Source: Pseudomonadota bacterium
GTDB taxonomy: Bacteria; Pseudomonadota; Gammaproteobacteria; Legionellales; Legionellaceae
Assembly (NCBI GenBank): GCA_021807845.1
Contig: JAKBCM010000028.1
Span: 1 to 11,679, forward strand
Length of the DNA: 11,679 bases
Reading direction: 5' to 3'
Numbering within the stretch: position 1 is the stretch's first letter; each line of letters begins with the position of its first letter. Shown here in pieces: positions 1 through 5,912 of the stretch. The notes under the pieces were generated by a model. The model saw nothing but the letters and a program-made list of their open reading frames with translations, was not told the origin of the DNA and ran no database searches. The translations under genes were made by a program, and so were the position numbers.

Positions 1-48
1 CTTTGCTCAACGAAAGAAAAAATAGTCTTGATGTTTTCTATTTAGAAT

Positions 49-94
49 CTAGTCCTTCGAGACGCGTGCTATGCACGCTCCTCAGGGCGAACGG
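49..94. repeat. Palindromic REP-like repeat, TTCGAGACGCG...CTCAGGGCGAAC type
   Basis: A perfect 6-bp stem (GCGTGC at 64-69, GCACGC at 73-78) closes on a 3-nt loop. It lies inside a longer imperfect palindrome running from CTAGTCCTTCGAGA to CTCAGGGCGAACGG. The layout of this sequence resembles short dispersed palindromes found in intergenic DNA of many proteobacteria. It lies just downstream of the point where the uridine kinase reading frame is lost, so it may mark the breakpoint. Copy number in the genome cannot be seen from here. Confidence 0.6.
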
Positions 95-109
95 ATTAGG
101 GAAAAATGG

Positions 110-304
110 CTAAACTCGAGTACTATTAGGATGATCAAAATTGTAGGTTTTTCTTTCTTCTAATGGAATATCACCTAACCCTTTATAATAATGATCTGAA
201 GAAATAATTTCGCAACGTTCTTCGCCGAAGTGTGCTAAAATATTGCTCGCAACAGTGGTCTTTCCAGATCCTGACGAACCCGCAACAGCAATGATATATG
301 GCAT
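110..304 (-). pseudogene. udk: Uridine kinase, N-terminal fragment
   Basis: Only 64 residues remain, against roughly 210 in a full uridine kinase, which phosphorylates uridine and cytidine in pyrimidine salvage. The preserved part starts MPYIIAVAGSSGSGKTT, a P-loop (GSSGSGKT), followed by the conserved SSDHYYKGL and YNFDHP segments that form the start of the nucleoside site. The frame leaves the family right after NFDHP, where an aspartate and phenylalanine-rich segment is expected, and stops five residues later (NSTRV). The lid and C-terminal half are not found in the 109 bases beyond. The start is taken at 304, because the in-frame extension to 391 is translated repeat DNA. The fragment lies between two palindromic repeats (49-94 and 337-431). 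It is almost certainly non-functional; family identity is secure. Confidence 0.85.
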
Positions 305-336
305 CTTGATACATCCGTAAATAATCCTAGAAAAAG

Positions 337-431
337 CAGACCTCCTCTCCCAAGGACGCAAGTCATGTCGAGCTTTGCGAGAGATCTCCAACGTATCAGG
401 AGATCACGTTGTTCGGGATGACGTAGGTCTG
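337..431. repeat. Inverted-repeat element, GTCATCCCGAACAA type
   Basis: The outer arms CAGACCT (337-343) and AGGTCTG (425-431) are perfect inverted repeats. Inside them, imperfect arms 362-389 and 399-422 both carry GTCAT...ATCTCC around a 9-nt centre. Read on the minus strand, the arm GTCATCCCGAACAACGTG is clearly related to the arm GTCATCCTGAACAAAGTG of the element at 8653-8735, so these are two members of one dispersed family. It sits directly upstream of the broken uridine kinase. It has no coding capacity and is MITE-like or REP-like in form. Confidence 0.65.
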
Positions 432-708
432 AACAGAGGTTTGCGCCTAAGGAACTGGGCTACTTAGGGCGTGTCATCAATTAGTTTTTCTTGGATAATA
501 AAAAAACGCCGATTATCCCACCAGGTGTACCATTCGTCAAGAAAGTGTCCATGAAGGGTGTGACTCCCATCTATCCAAATGAATCCTACAAAAAATTGGA
601 TATATGGGTGTTGCACCTTCCATTTGTGTTTATTTTTTATTGTATCAGTTCACTTTGCATGGATTACAAGTGCCTTATGGCTTATATACAGATCTGTTGC
701 AAATATGT
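432..708. other. Gene-free stretch, with small hairpins
   Basis: No reading frame here looks like a gene: the candidate frames are short, rich in Cys, Phe and Tyr, and lack a ribosome binding site. Besides the inverted repeat at 554-620, it holds a perfect 7-bp hairpin (GGATAAT 493-499, ATTATCC 512-518) whose loop begins with a run of A. It is downstream of metQ and upstream of the uridine kinase fragment. Confidence 0.5.
554..620. repeat. Imperfect inverted repeat downstream of metQ
   Basis: The inner arms CCCATCTATCCAA (566-578) and TTGGATATATGGG (596-608) match at 12 of 13 positions. The pairing continues outward with gaps, GAAGGG on the left against CCTTC on the right. The 17-nt loop is A-rich. 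It lies about 90 nt past the metQ stop on the minus strand, so it could stabilise or end that transcript, but there is no clean T-run. It may equally be a degenerate mobile repeat. Confidence 0.45.
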
Positions 709-1509
709 TTACCAAGCAGCAATGGCCTCAGCACCAAAAAGGGTTTGCGCTTTTTCTTGTACAGCTTTTGAATGAAGCGCTTTTATCAAGGATGCCAATT
801 GTTCCTTTTTCTGAACCGCTTTATTTGTCACAACGACTTCTGCATAAGGGGACTCTTTTTCCTCTGCCGCTATCGCATCATGAACAAGTGTAAGACCTGC
901 CAGTTTTGCATAATTAGTATTAATCACTGCTGCATCTACATCCTCTAAAACCCTTGGTAATTGAGGCGCATCGATTTCTTTGATTTTGATAGACTTAGGA
1001 TTTGCGATTATTTCATGAAGTGGACTCACCGATGAATCATTGAAGCGATATGAAAAAGATTTTTTTAATTGAATGATGCCTGCCTGTTGCAATAACAACA
1101 ATGCACGCACTTCGTTGGAAGGATCATTGGGAATTGCAATCACAGCATGCTCTGGTATTTGATCCAATGATCGCAACTTTTTAGAATACAATCCAATCGG
1201 AAAGAGAAAGGTCTTGCCTATCACAGAAAAATCATAACCATGTCTCTCACTATCAGCAAGAAGATAAGGCAGATGTTGAAACACATTCACATCAATGCTC
1301 TTTTGGTCTAAAGCGATATTTGGAAAAGTGTAGTCGTTAAATTCTACTATTTTTAAATGTAGGCCATACAGCTTTGCAGCTATTTCTGCAGTCGTTTTTA
1401 ATAAATCCGATTCAGGTCCTGCTATGACACCAACAGTCAGAGTATTGACTGTTGGCTTTTGACAAGAAATGATACTCAACAATAAAGTGATTATGATGAA
1501 AATGCGCAT
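709..1509 (-). CDS. metQ: MetQ/NlpA-type methionine-binding lipoprotein of an ABC importer
   Basis: This is a substrate-binding lipoprotein of 266 residues, the usual family length. MetQ captures D/L-methionine outside the inner membrane and hands it to MetNI. The N-terminus is a lipoprotein signal with lipobox IISC, cysteine 16. The mature part starts TLTVGVIAGPESDLLK. It shows the family's FNDYTFPNIAL and VFQHLPYL segments, then AIPNDPSNEVRALLLLQ, and ends GAEAIAAW, like the IPAW end of MetQ proteins. The start ATG at 1509 has AAGGAT about 7 nt upstream. It overlaps the upstream gene by 19 nt, suggesting translational coupling. No metN or metI lies in the window, so its membrane partners must be elsewhere. 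Specificity for methionine rather than another substrate of the NlpA family is inferred from family resemblance. Confidence 0.85.
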   Translation of the reverse strand: MRIFIIITLLLSIISCQKPTVNTLTVGVIAGPESDLLKTTAEIAAKLYGLHLKIVEFNDYTFPNIALDQKSIDVNVFQHLPYLLADSERHGYDFSVIGKTFLFPIGLYSKKLRSLDQIPEHAVIAIPNDPSNEVRALLLLQQAGIIQLKKSFSYRFNDSSVSPLHEIIANPKSIKIKEIDAPQLPRVLEDVDAAVINTNYAKLAGLTLVHDAIAAEEKESPYAEVVVTNKAVQKKEQLASLIKALHSKAVQEKAQTLFGAEAIAAW

Positions 1510-2846
1510 GATTTATCCTTAGTTAATTCGTGGTCATTGGTTGCTTGTGGTTCTTTCACTTCTGTTATGAGAGGAAGAGAACCGTGCGATGCGTTAAAAA
1601 AAGTTTGTTTTTGACTGAAATGCGTGATGCGTTTTTCAACTAAGACAGGAGCATTACCGAGCGTTGCAATATGTAATAAATCACTCACAAAGGTCCATAA
1701 ATCAAAAGAACGCTCTTCTGATTGTATTTTGAACTGGTCGGGGCGGTAAGGCTCATTCTTTAGTTGATTGAAAAGATGAAATACAAAATGAAGGTACTCT
1801 TTCCTGATCTTGGCATAGTCGTATTTATTATATCTTGAAAAAAGTGAGTGATGGGGCAACCCTTCGGAAACGTGGGCTTTCGATTTTGCCTGTAGGGATG
1901 CGTCAGGCTTAGCTTTTACCAACTTAGATTCATGTTGCTCATTTCCAAGAATTTGCTCTAAGGTATCACCAAAGACAATTCGAGGGTAATGTGCAGGATC
2001 TTTTTGATAATAGGGAGCCAACGCCGTGGATTTGTTAGGTGGGGCACTCAACGCTTGACCTGCCTCTGTATAGACAAATTGGATAGGATATCTATCCTCT
2101 AGATATAAATGATAAAAAGTATCAAACCATAATTCATCTAATCGTGAATCAATGATGATTTGATAGGGTGATTTGTCAATTTTTTTAAAATCGATACACC
2201 AAGAGATTTTCGATGCGCAATGTTTTTCCTGGCTATAAAAAGCCACGAGTGCCGTTTGTAGGTAGACATACTGTTCTGTAGAGCCATCGAGTTTGTATTC
2301 TGCCTCTGGAACATCAGAAAGCTGGCCTTCGGCTACCTGAATATGTTTTGAAGCTTTCTGCTTCTTTTCATGCCATGCGTGGTTTAAGTTCTTTTTAATA
2401 TCAGTGGCTTTGACTATTTTCTTTTCATGTACGTCATTTAAAATCGCACGGTATGCTTCATGATATATATATTGTTTTTGACCGTCCTGAACCTCTTCTC
2501 TCATCAGTGCTCTTGAATCTTCAAAAATCACCTGTTCAATATGAATCGCATGACACACCTGTTTAAGGGTTGCAATGATTTCATCCGTGTAGGATCGAAT
2601 CGTATCATCATCAACCTGGATTCTAGCGCATGTATCAGCATCCAAATCCTCAGATTGAAGTGCTGCATCTCGAGCCGCTCTGGCTAAATGATCCGCAACA
2701 AACACATAGATTTTGCTGTGCACCGGATCGAGACGACGACGTTCTTTATCTGCAGCTAGCAATAAGCTAATGACATCAATGGGAATGTTTTTAGAAGGCC
2801 CCCATTTTCCTGATGAAAATCCAATTCCAAGAAATACATGTTTCAT
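1491..2846 (-). CDS. Unrecognised 451-residue cytosolic protein, possibly cyclodipeptide-synthase-like
   Basis: I do not firmly recognise this protein. It has no signal peptide or membrane segment and is charged and helix-rich. It opens with a Rossmann-like beta strand and glycine/serine loop (VFLGIGFSSGKW, residues 4-15), then a helix, then a second strand ending VFVADHLARAA (48-58). This order, and the later helix with QYVYLQTAL (192-200), recalls the HUP-fold tRNA-dependent cyclodipeptide synthases. However, the catalytic YxxxE would read Y193xxxQ197, and the match is by eye and weak. Residues 300-345 look like a flexible linker, followed by a helical C-terminal part (346-395) and a polar tail. 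The ATG at 2846 has the Shine-Dalgarno AGAGGA, which sits in a 6-bp hairpin. The 3' end overlaps metQ by 19 nt. Confidence 0.75.
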   Translation of the reverse strand: MKHVFLGIGFSSGKWGPSKNIPIDVISLLLAADKERRRLDPVHSKIYVFVADHLARAARDAALQSEDLDADTCARIQVDDDTIRSYTDEIIATLKQVCHAIHIEQVIFEDSRALMREEVQDGQKQYIYHEAYRAILNDVHEKKIVKATDIKKNLNHAWHEKKQKASKHIQVAEGQLSDVPEAEYKLDGSTEQYVYLQTALVAFYSQEKHCASKISWCIDFKKIDKSPYQIIIDSRLDELWFDTFYHLYLEDRYPIQFVYTEAGQALSAPPNKSTALAPYYQKDPAHYPRIVFGDTLEQILGNEQHESKLVKAKPDASLQAKSKAHVSEGLPHHSLFSRYNKYDYAKIRKEYLHFVFHLFNQLKNEPYRPDQFKIQSEERSFDLWTFVSDLLHIATLGNAPVLVEKRITHFSQKQTFFNASHGSLPLITEVKEPQATNDHELTKDKSCAFSS

Positions 2847-2853
2847 CGTATGT

Positions 2854-2868
2854 TCCTCTTTGAGAGGA
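2854..2868 (-). promoter_or_regulatory. Hairpin covering the ribosome binding site of the 451-residue gene
   Basis: On the minus-strand transcript the sequence reads TCCTCT-caa-AGAGGA, then about 7 nt, then the ATG at 2846. The 3' arm is the Shine-Dalgarno itself, so it is fully paired in a 6-bp, 3-nt-loop hairpin. Such occlusion could lower or thermally tune translation. The pairing is plain in the sequence; the regulatory role is inference. Confidence 0.4.
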
Positions 2869-2976
2869 CACTATTGCTTTTGTTCGGTCCAATATGGACT
2901 CATGTTTTAGCCAAAAGTGATAGTAATCCCGATATTAAAAAAGACGGCATGTATCACATGCACGGATTGATTAATA

Positions 2977-3030
2977 AGTCCCGGGTAATAGGCGAATGTG
3001 TTGATGTAACTCCGGCTATTAACCCGGGCT
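2977..3030. repeat. Imperfect inverted repeat with CCCGGG arms
   Basis: The left arm (CCCGGGTAATAGGC, 2980-2993) pairs with the right arm (GGCTATTAACCCGGGCT, 3014-3030), allowing one extra base and one mismatch, around about 20 nt. GTAGCCCGGGTTA-like palindromes are a common style of dispersed REP sequence in proteobacteria. It lies in the 401-nt space between the lipase and the 451-residue gene and has no coding capacity. Confidence 0.5.
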
Positions 3031-3063
3031 ACGCATCGATGTAGGTATGAAGGTTGTGTTTAG

Positions 3064-3309
3064 ATGAATAAATATGAAGGAAAAAAATGTTATCAAGTTC
3101 ATGAGATCTCCGCTTTAGCAGTTTTGAGCCAGCAAGCTGTAGAGCAAATTCGGCTTTATATTCAAAGTATCATAATAACCGATTTAAAACCAATTGACAA
3201 TAAAAATATCAAACCGAACCAGCACTCCGGGTCAATGATCAAAAACCTCATATCGCAGACGCCTCTAATTGATTCGTCTCTGTCTTTCTACTCTCAATCG
3301 GTCTTCTAG
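3064..3309 (+). CDS. Doubtful small open reading frame, 81 residues
   Basis: The frame starts at an ATG with AAGG about 10 nt upstream. Its first 45 residues have a plausible make-up, including an amphipathic stretch around ISALAVLSQQAVEQIRLYI, which is why it is listed. Against it: the last 20 codons run antisense through the end of the lipase gene, no family is recognised, and the second half is polar and Asn/Ser-rich. It could be the worn remnant of a longer gene or chance. Apart from this and the repeat at 2977-3030, the space 2847-3247 shows nothing convincing. Confidence 0.2.
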   Translation: MNKYEGKKCYQVHEISALAVLSQQAVEQIRLYIQSIIITDLKPIDNKNIKPNQHSGSMIKNLISQTPLIDSSLSFYSQSVF

Positions 3310-4594
3310 CAGCAAACAGTCCTAAAGTGATTAATCCCGCAGTGGCTGCTGAAGTTGGTACTGAAAATCCATATGAGGTAGATGCTTTATATAATCCAAA
3401 AAGGGTAGCCGTTGCAGCCAGGCCTTTGAATAGGAGTGGGTGGCGCGTATGATTTTCTTTGGAAGCATGAAAGGTATGTGCATCTTCTAAGGTGTGGGTC
3501 TCTGTGGGATGTTTGATTTGTTTTTTGGCCGCAGCAAAATAATATTTTTCATGAAATTTTTTGTAAAAACCTTCTCCAATCAATGCATGGAGCATTGCTG
3601 TGGGATGTAAATCATCCCAGAACATCGCTTTTTTCGCGGATGGCAGCATTTGTTTGTTTGATGTATCTTTTTTAAAGTCTTCTGAATAGATATAAGGTGA
3701 TTTGGTTTTGGCAGAGTCAAACCCATATTTTTCAGGGTCTCGCACAATGTTCGTAAACGTTGTATTTACGTCAAACACCTCAATGGAACAATCAGGATAA
3801 TCACAATCAATTTTTTTACAGGCTTCTGCCAATTTTTTATTAAAATAAATAGAGCATCGATGTGCATTGATTCGCTCCTCTTCACTCATTTGTTGATAAC
3901 GTGGTGTTAACGAGATGTCAGGCAAATCAAGCAGTGCAAAATGACGATAGCCATGTTGCATCAATTGTTTGATATTTTCTACTCTATTGGCAATGGCTTT
4001 ATCGGCCTGTATTTTAGATGGTCTTTCATCAACAAGCAGAAAATCATTTGACCCCGTCCATTCGATGACTAAGGTTTCAGCTTTTTGTTTACCGGATATT
4101 TGATGTGTTTCATCATGCTTTAAGAGCTTATGACGCATATCACTTAAGGTTGAGACCAGATTACGACAGAGCAATTGACTTGCATTTTTACCAGACGTCC
4201 AATGGTAATCATGAGCCGTCGTTCCGGCTTCATTGTAATTTCTCACATAATCTTGGCCTTGGTAGGCAATCGATTGGTGATCACTTAAGGTATAGGATTG
4301 ACGGACTAGATGCTCAATGTATGGATCATGATTAATAATGCCATCGGCTATATCTGTTGAGTCTAAATGGCGTTTCTTCATAAGCTCATCAATAATAGAT
4401 TCATTCGCCAACATCGCGCAAACATGATCGCTCCAAACAAATCCATTGGTAAACCTTCCTTTAGGCGAGGCCTCATGCAAGTGACTGAGTCTTTTCAGTG
4501 GAATAAAACCAAACAAATATCGGTGATAAAAGGTGCCTCGATCAGACAGACTATCACCCATGGTGACAAAATATGAAATTTTACATGGTTTCAT
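3248..4594 (-). CDS. GDSL/SGNH-family lipase (PlaA-like acyl hydrolase) with hydrophobic C-terminal tail
   Basis: This 448-residue serine hydrolase of the SGNH superfamily probably acts as a (lyso)phospholipase or glycerophospholipid:acyl acceptor transferase. Block I is MGDSLSDRGT with nucleophile Ser15. Block II glycine is in YNEAGTT (Gly124), block III is GSND (Gly181, Asn183), and block V is DDLHPT (Asp327, His330), so the triad is complete. SPKGRFTNGFVWSDH (43-57) is typical of the PlaA, thermolabile haemolysin and plant-type branch. There is no N-terminal signal peptide. The catalytic domain ends near 355. A His-rich linker follows, then two hydrophobic segments (about 386-404 and 411-428) and a polar tail. 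The ATG at 4594 is chosen because GGGAG lies 8 nt upstream; an in-frame TTG at 4609 would put that Shine-Dalgarno inside the gene. A secreted effector role is only inferred. Confidence 0.88.
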   Translation of the reverse strand: MKPCKISYFVTMGDSLSDRGTFYHRYLFGFIPLKRLSHLHEASPKGRFTNGFVWSDHVCAMLANESIIDELMKKRHLDSTDIADGIINHDPYIEHLVRQSYTLSDHQSIAYQGQDYVRNYNEAGTTAHDYHWTSGKNASQLLCRNLVSTLSDMRHKLLKHDETHQISGKQKAETLVIEWTGSNDFLLVDERPSKIQADKAIANRVENIKQLMQHGYRHFALLDLPDISLTPRYQQMSEEERINAHRCSIYFNKKLAEACKKIDCDYPDCSIEVFDVNTTFTNIVRDPEKYGFDSAKTKSPYIYSEDFKKDTSNKQMLPSAKKAMFWDDLHPTAMLHALIGEGFYKKFHEKYYFAAAKKQIKHPTETHTLEDAHTFHASKENHTRHPLLFKGLAATATLFGLYKASTSYGFSVPTSAATAGLITLGLFAARRPIESRKTETNQLEASAI

Positions 4595-4776
4595 GATCTT
4601 TGCTCCCAACGTAATCTTGCTCTGTACCGAAGATCAGCTTTGGATGAAAGAGCCTAGTCCATAAATAACTATTAGCATCAAAAGTGAGAGCTAGCCAGTG
4701 AGGAATCAATTTTAATCGATATATGAAAATATTATGATCATATTGAGCTAATTTGGTGCCGTCGGTGCGCTTTCGC

Positions 4777-4790
4777 CCAATAAATATTGG
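4777..4790. repeat. Small perfect dyad CCAATA-AA-TATTGG
   Basis: A 14-nt perfect inverted repeat lies in the 228-nt space between the start of the lipase gene and the small plus-strand frame beginning at 4823. It could be a protein-binding site for either divergent unit. Nothing else recognisable is seen in 4595-4822. Confidence 0.25.
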
Positions 4791-4822
4791 AGAAAACCAT
4801 ATTTTCAGGTAGACATTCTTAG

Positions 4823-5035
4823 TGTAAGACAGATTCTGAATTGGTTAAATGTTTGGTGATTGAACACAAGGTTGAACAGAAGATTATTGCTGATTTCATC
4901 AGTATCGTTCGTATGGATAGCCCAGCTTTTACAGTGATTACCTGCAAAGATATTAACTTAGAGAAACTTACTCTGCGGGCTCAAAATATCGTTGAAGCGA
5001 ATAATCTTAATGAGTTAGTTGCATCAACACTCTAA
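4823..5035 (+). CDS. Short unrecognised reading frame ahead of a terminator, perhaps a gene remnant
   Basis: The open frame runs from just after a TAG at 4820 to TAA at 5033-5035. It has no ATG near its beginning; TTG 4841 or GTG further in would be possible starts, and no good Shine-Dalgarno precedes them. The peptide has normal coding composition, with helix-like and strand-like stretches such as EQKIIADFISIV, FTVITCKDINLEKL and IVEANNLNELVASTL. A stem-loop terminator begins 18 nt after the stop, which favours this being the true 3' end of a gene. It may be the tail of a longer gene whose 5' part is lost. The family is unknown; the coordinates give the open frame, not a proven start. Confidence 0.4.
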   Translation, partial: CKTDSELVKCLVIEHKVEQKIIADFISIVRMDSPAFTVITCKDINLEKLTLRAQNIVEANNLNELVASTL

Positions 5036-5053
5036 ACATTGGTTTTGTTGGTC

Positions 5054-5091
5054 AATGGCGTTAAGGGAAAAAGTATTCTCCTAACGCCATT
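5054..5091 (+). terminator. Stem-loop terminator between convergent genes
   Basis: AATGGCGTTA (5054-5063) pairs perfectly with TAACGCCATT (5082-5091). Two more G:C pairs follow after a one-base bulge, and the loop is A-rich. The plus-strand continuation is T-rich (TTATCTTTATT). It lies between the 3' end of the small plus-strand frame and the stop of the minus-strand secreted protein at 5097, so it probably serves the plus strand and may also stabilise the opposing transcript's end. Confidence 0.65.
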
Positions 5092-5096
5092 TATCT

Positions 5097-5342
5097 TTAT
5101 TGTGCGGGTTGAACTTTAACAGCTGGAGCTGCTTTTGTGGCTTTGTCGTCGATGTTAAAAATAAGCTTACCAGTGAATAAAACAGGATCAATACCTAATT
5201 TTAACAAATCTTCTGGGGCGGCAAAGATGGTGACAGGTGTGCCATCTGCGGCGGTTCCTTTTAATGCTTGTAGTTGGCCATCAGCACTATAAGCCGCACC
5301 GACTAAAAACATAGCGGTAATCCCTGCTAAAATAATACGCAT
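5097..5342 (-). CDS. Small secreted protein of unknown function
   Basis: This 81-residue protein has a clear Sec signal peptide, MRIILAGITAMFLVGAAYSA, with likely cleavage after Ala20. The mature part is about 60 residues: a QLQALKGTAADGTPVTIFA strand-like segment, APEDLLKLGIDPVLFTGKL, and a low-complexity Ala/Lys/Pro tail (KATKAAPAVKVQPAQ). There are no cysteines, so it is not disulfide-built or a lipoprotein. It probably acts in the periplasm or outside the cell. The start at 5342 is preferred over the frame's extension to 5408 because AAGGAG lies about 7 nt upstream and the signal peptide begins there. A dyad-symmetric site (5382-5402) lies about 40 nt upstream. The disrupted neighbour at 5471-5655 shares the leader arrangement AAGGAGAAT...ATGCGTAT. 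No functional family is recognised. Confidence 0.75.
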   Translation of the reverse strand: MRIILAGITAMFLVGAAYSADGQLQALKGTAADGTPVTIFAAPEDLLKLGIDPVLFTGKLIFNIDDKATKAAPAVKVQPAQ

Positions 5343-5381
5343 CAATATTCTCCTTAAAATGGCGTGTGAATCCATGTTTAG

Positions 5382-5402
5382 TGTGAGACGATAATTCTCA
5401 CA
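5382..5402. promoter_or_regulatory. Candidate operator, TGTGAGA-N7-TCTCACA
   Basis: A perfect 7-bp inverted repeat with a 7-nt centre lies 39-60 nt upstream of the small secreted protein's start codon. On the minus strand a TTGACC hexamer (5403-5408) abuts it, as a -35 box would. At 17-nt spacing the -10 would read CACACT, which is poor. The symmetry and placement suggest a transcription factor site overlapping the promoter; the factor is unknown. Confidence 0.4.
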
Positions 5403-5470
5403 GGTCAAGTATTCATTTGATTTTCGTTTGTGAATAGGATGTCAATTGCAGCGTCTATGGCCCCATCTAT

Positions 5471-5655
5471 CTATCCAACAATGTCCATATCCTGGCGTAA
5501 CTGCTCGCAAAGCATTAGGTACACATCGACCCCAATGGTTTCGATGAAATCCATGGCCACACCCTCCCTCTGCATTTGCAATGGTTGTATAGCTGCTGAC
5601 AATTCCTATTTGTCCCTAAGAGAGCCAAAGAACGTAATACAGAAGATATACGCAT
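5471..5655 (-). pseudogene. Probable frameshifted small secreted protein, related to the gene at 5097-5342
   Basis: A strong Shine-Dalgarno (AAGGAG) precedes ATG 5655, which opens with a signal-peptide-like start, MRISSVLRSLALLGT. That frame then turns into an unlikely Cys/His/Trp-rich peptide. Around 5600 the coding-like sequence moves to another frame, reading LSAAIQPLQMQREGVAMDF and then IETIGVDVYLMLCEQLRQDM before a stop at 5471. A single missing or extra base would join the two parts into a secreted peptide of about 60 residues. The segment IGVDVYLM recalls LGIDPVLF of the intact neighbour, and both genes share the ribosome-binding-site and start context, so a tandem duplication followed by decay is plausible. 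Alternatively only the short second frame is used, from ATG 5554. Confidence 0.4.
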
Positions 5656-5696
5656 AAAACATTCTCCTTGATGGTTGATGTGACTTTGTCTGTTTC

Positions 5697-5725
5697 AGTA
5701 TAACTGGGTTGTTGATATTTTTAAA
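5697..5725 (-). promoter_or_regulatory. Candidate sigma70-type promoter for the frameshifted secreted gene
   Basis: On the minus strand TTTAAA (5720-5725) is followed after exactly 17 nt by TATACT (5697-5702), a good -10 match. It lies about 40 nt upstream of the Shine-Dalgarno and ATG at 5655. The -35 match is only moderate. Confidence 0.4.
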
Positions 5726-5734
5726 AGAGTTGGC

Positions 5735-5803
5735 GTTTAGATAAACCGCTATCTAATACGAGCCTGAGCCCGGGCTCGTATTAGATCCCCTGTTTGTCTA
5801 AAC
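5735..5803. repeat. 69-bp cruciform-forming inverted repeat
   Basis: Inner arms ATCTAATACGAGCC (5751-5764) and GGCTCGTATTAGAT (5773-5786) are perfect 14-bp inverted repeats around an 8-nt GC-rich loop. After short unpaired gaps, outer arms GTTTAGATAAAC (5735-5746) and GTTTGTCTAAAC (5792-5803) pair at 11 of 12 positions. The symmetry is too long for an ordinary terminator and points to a repeat element or a protein-binding cruciform. It lies between the divergent secreted-protein locus and the MFS gene, about 110 nt upstream of the latter's start. Confidence 0.7.
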
Positions 5804-5912
5804 TCTGGTATTGAAGAGTCTAGGTTAAATAGGTTAGGATTCAATCCCGGTCTCCAACTTTCCCCTTTGGTTGGTGGTTTATTTTTTAACGAAACTCATA
5901 GGTTGTCTCAAT

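Noticed and set aside
305..391. In-frame N-terminal extension of the uridine kinase fragment
   Set aside because: The extra 29 residues are translated from the inverted-repeat element; uridine kinases start just before the P-loop, at 304.
491..893. Plus-strand frames across the metQ end and intergenic DNA
   Set aside because: They lie antisense to metQ or inside inverted repeats and have unlikely composition without ribosome binding sites.
4595..4609. TTG start of the lipase at 4609
   Set aside because: The GGGAG Shine-Dalgarno overlaps that TTG and is 8 nt from ATG 4594, which is therefore the start.
5343..5408. Longer start for the small secreted protein (22 extra residues)
   Set aside because: It would bury the signal peptide and the AAGGAG ribosome binding site inside the gene; ATG 5342 fits both.
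5837..5859. tRNA-like 3' end: GGATTCAATCCCGGTCTCCAAC resembles a T-arm plus acceptor strand
   Set aside because: No matching 5' acceptor strand (GGAGACC), D-arm or anticodon arm is found upstream, so no complete tRNA can be folded. At most a remnant or attachment-site-like scrap.
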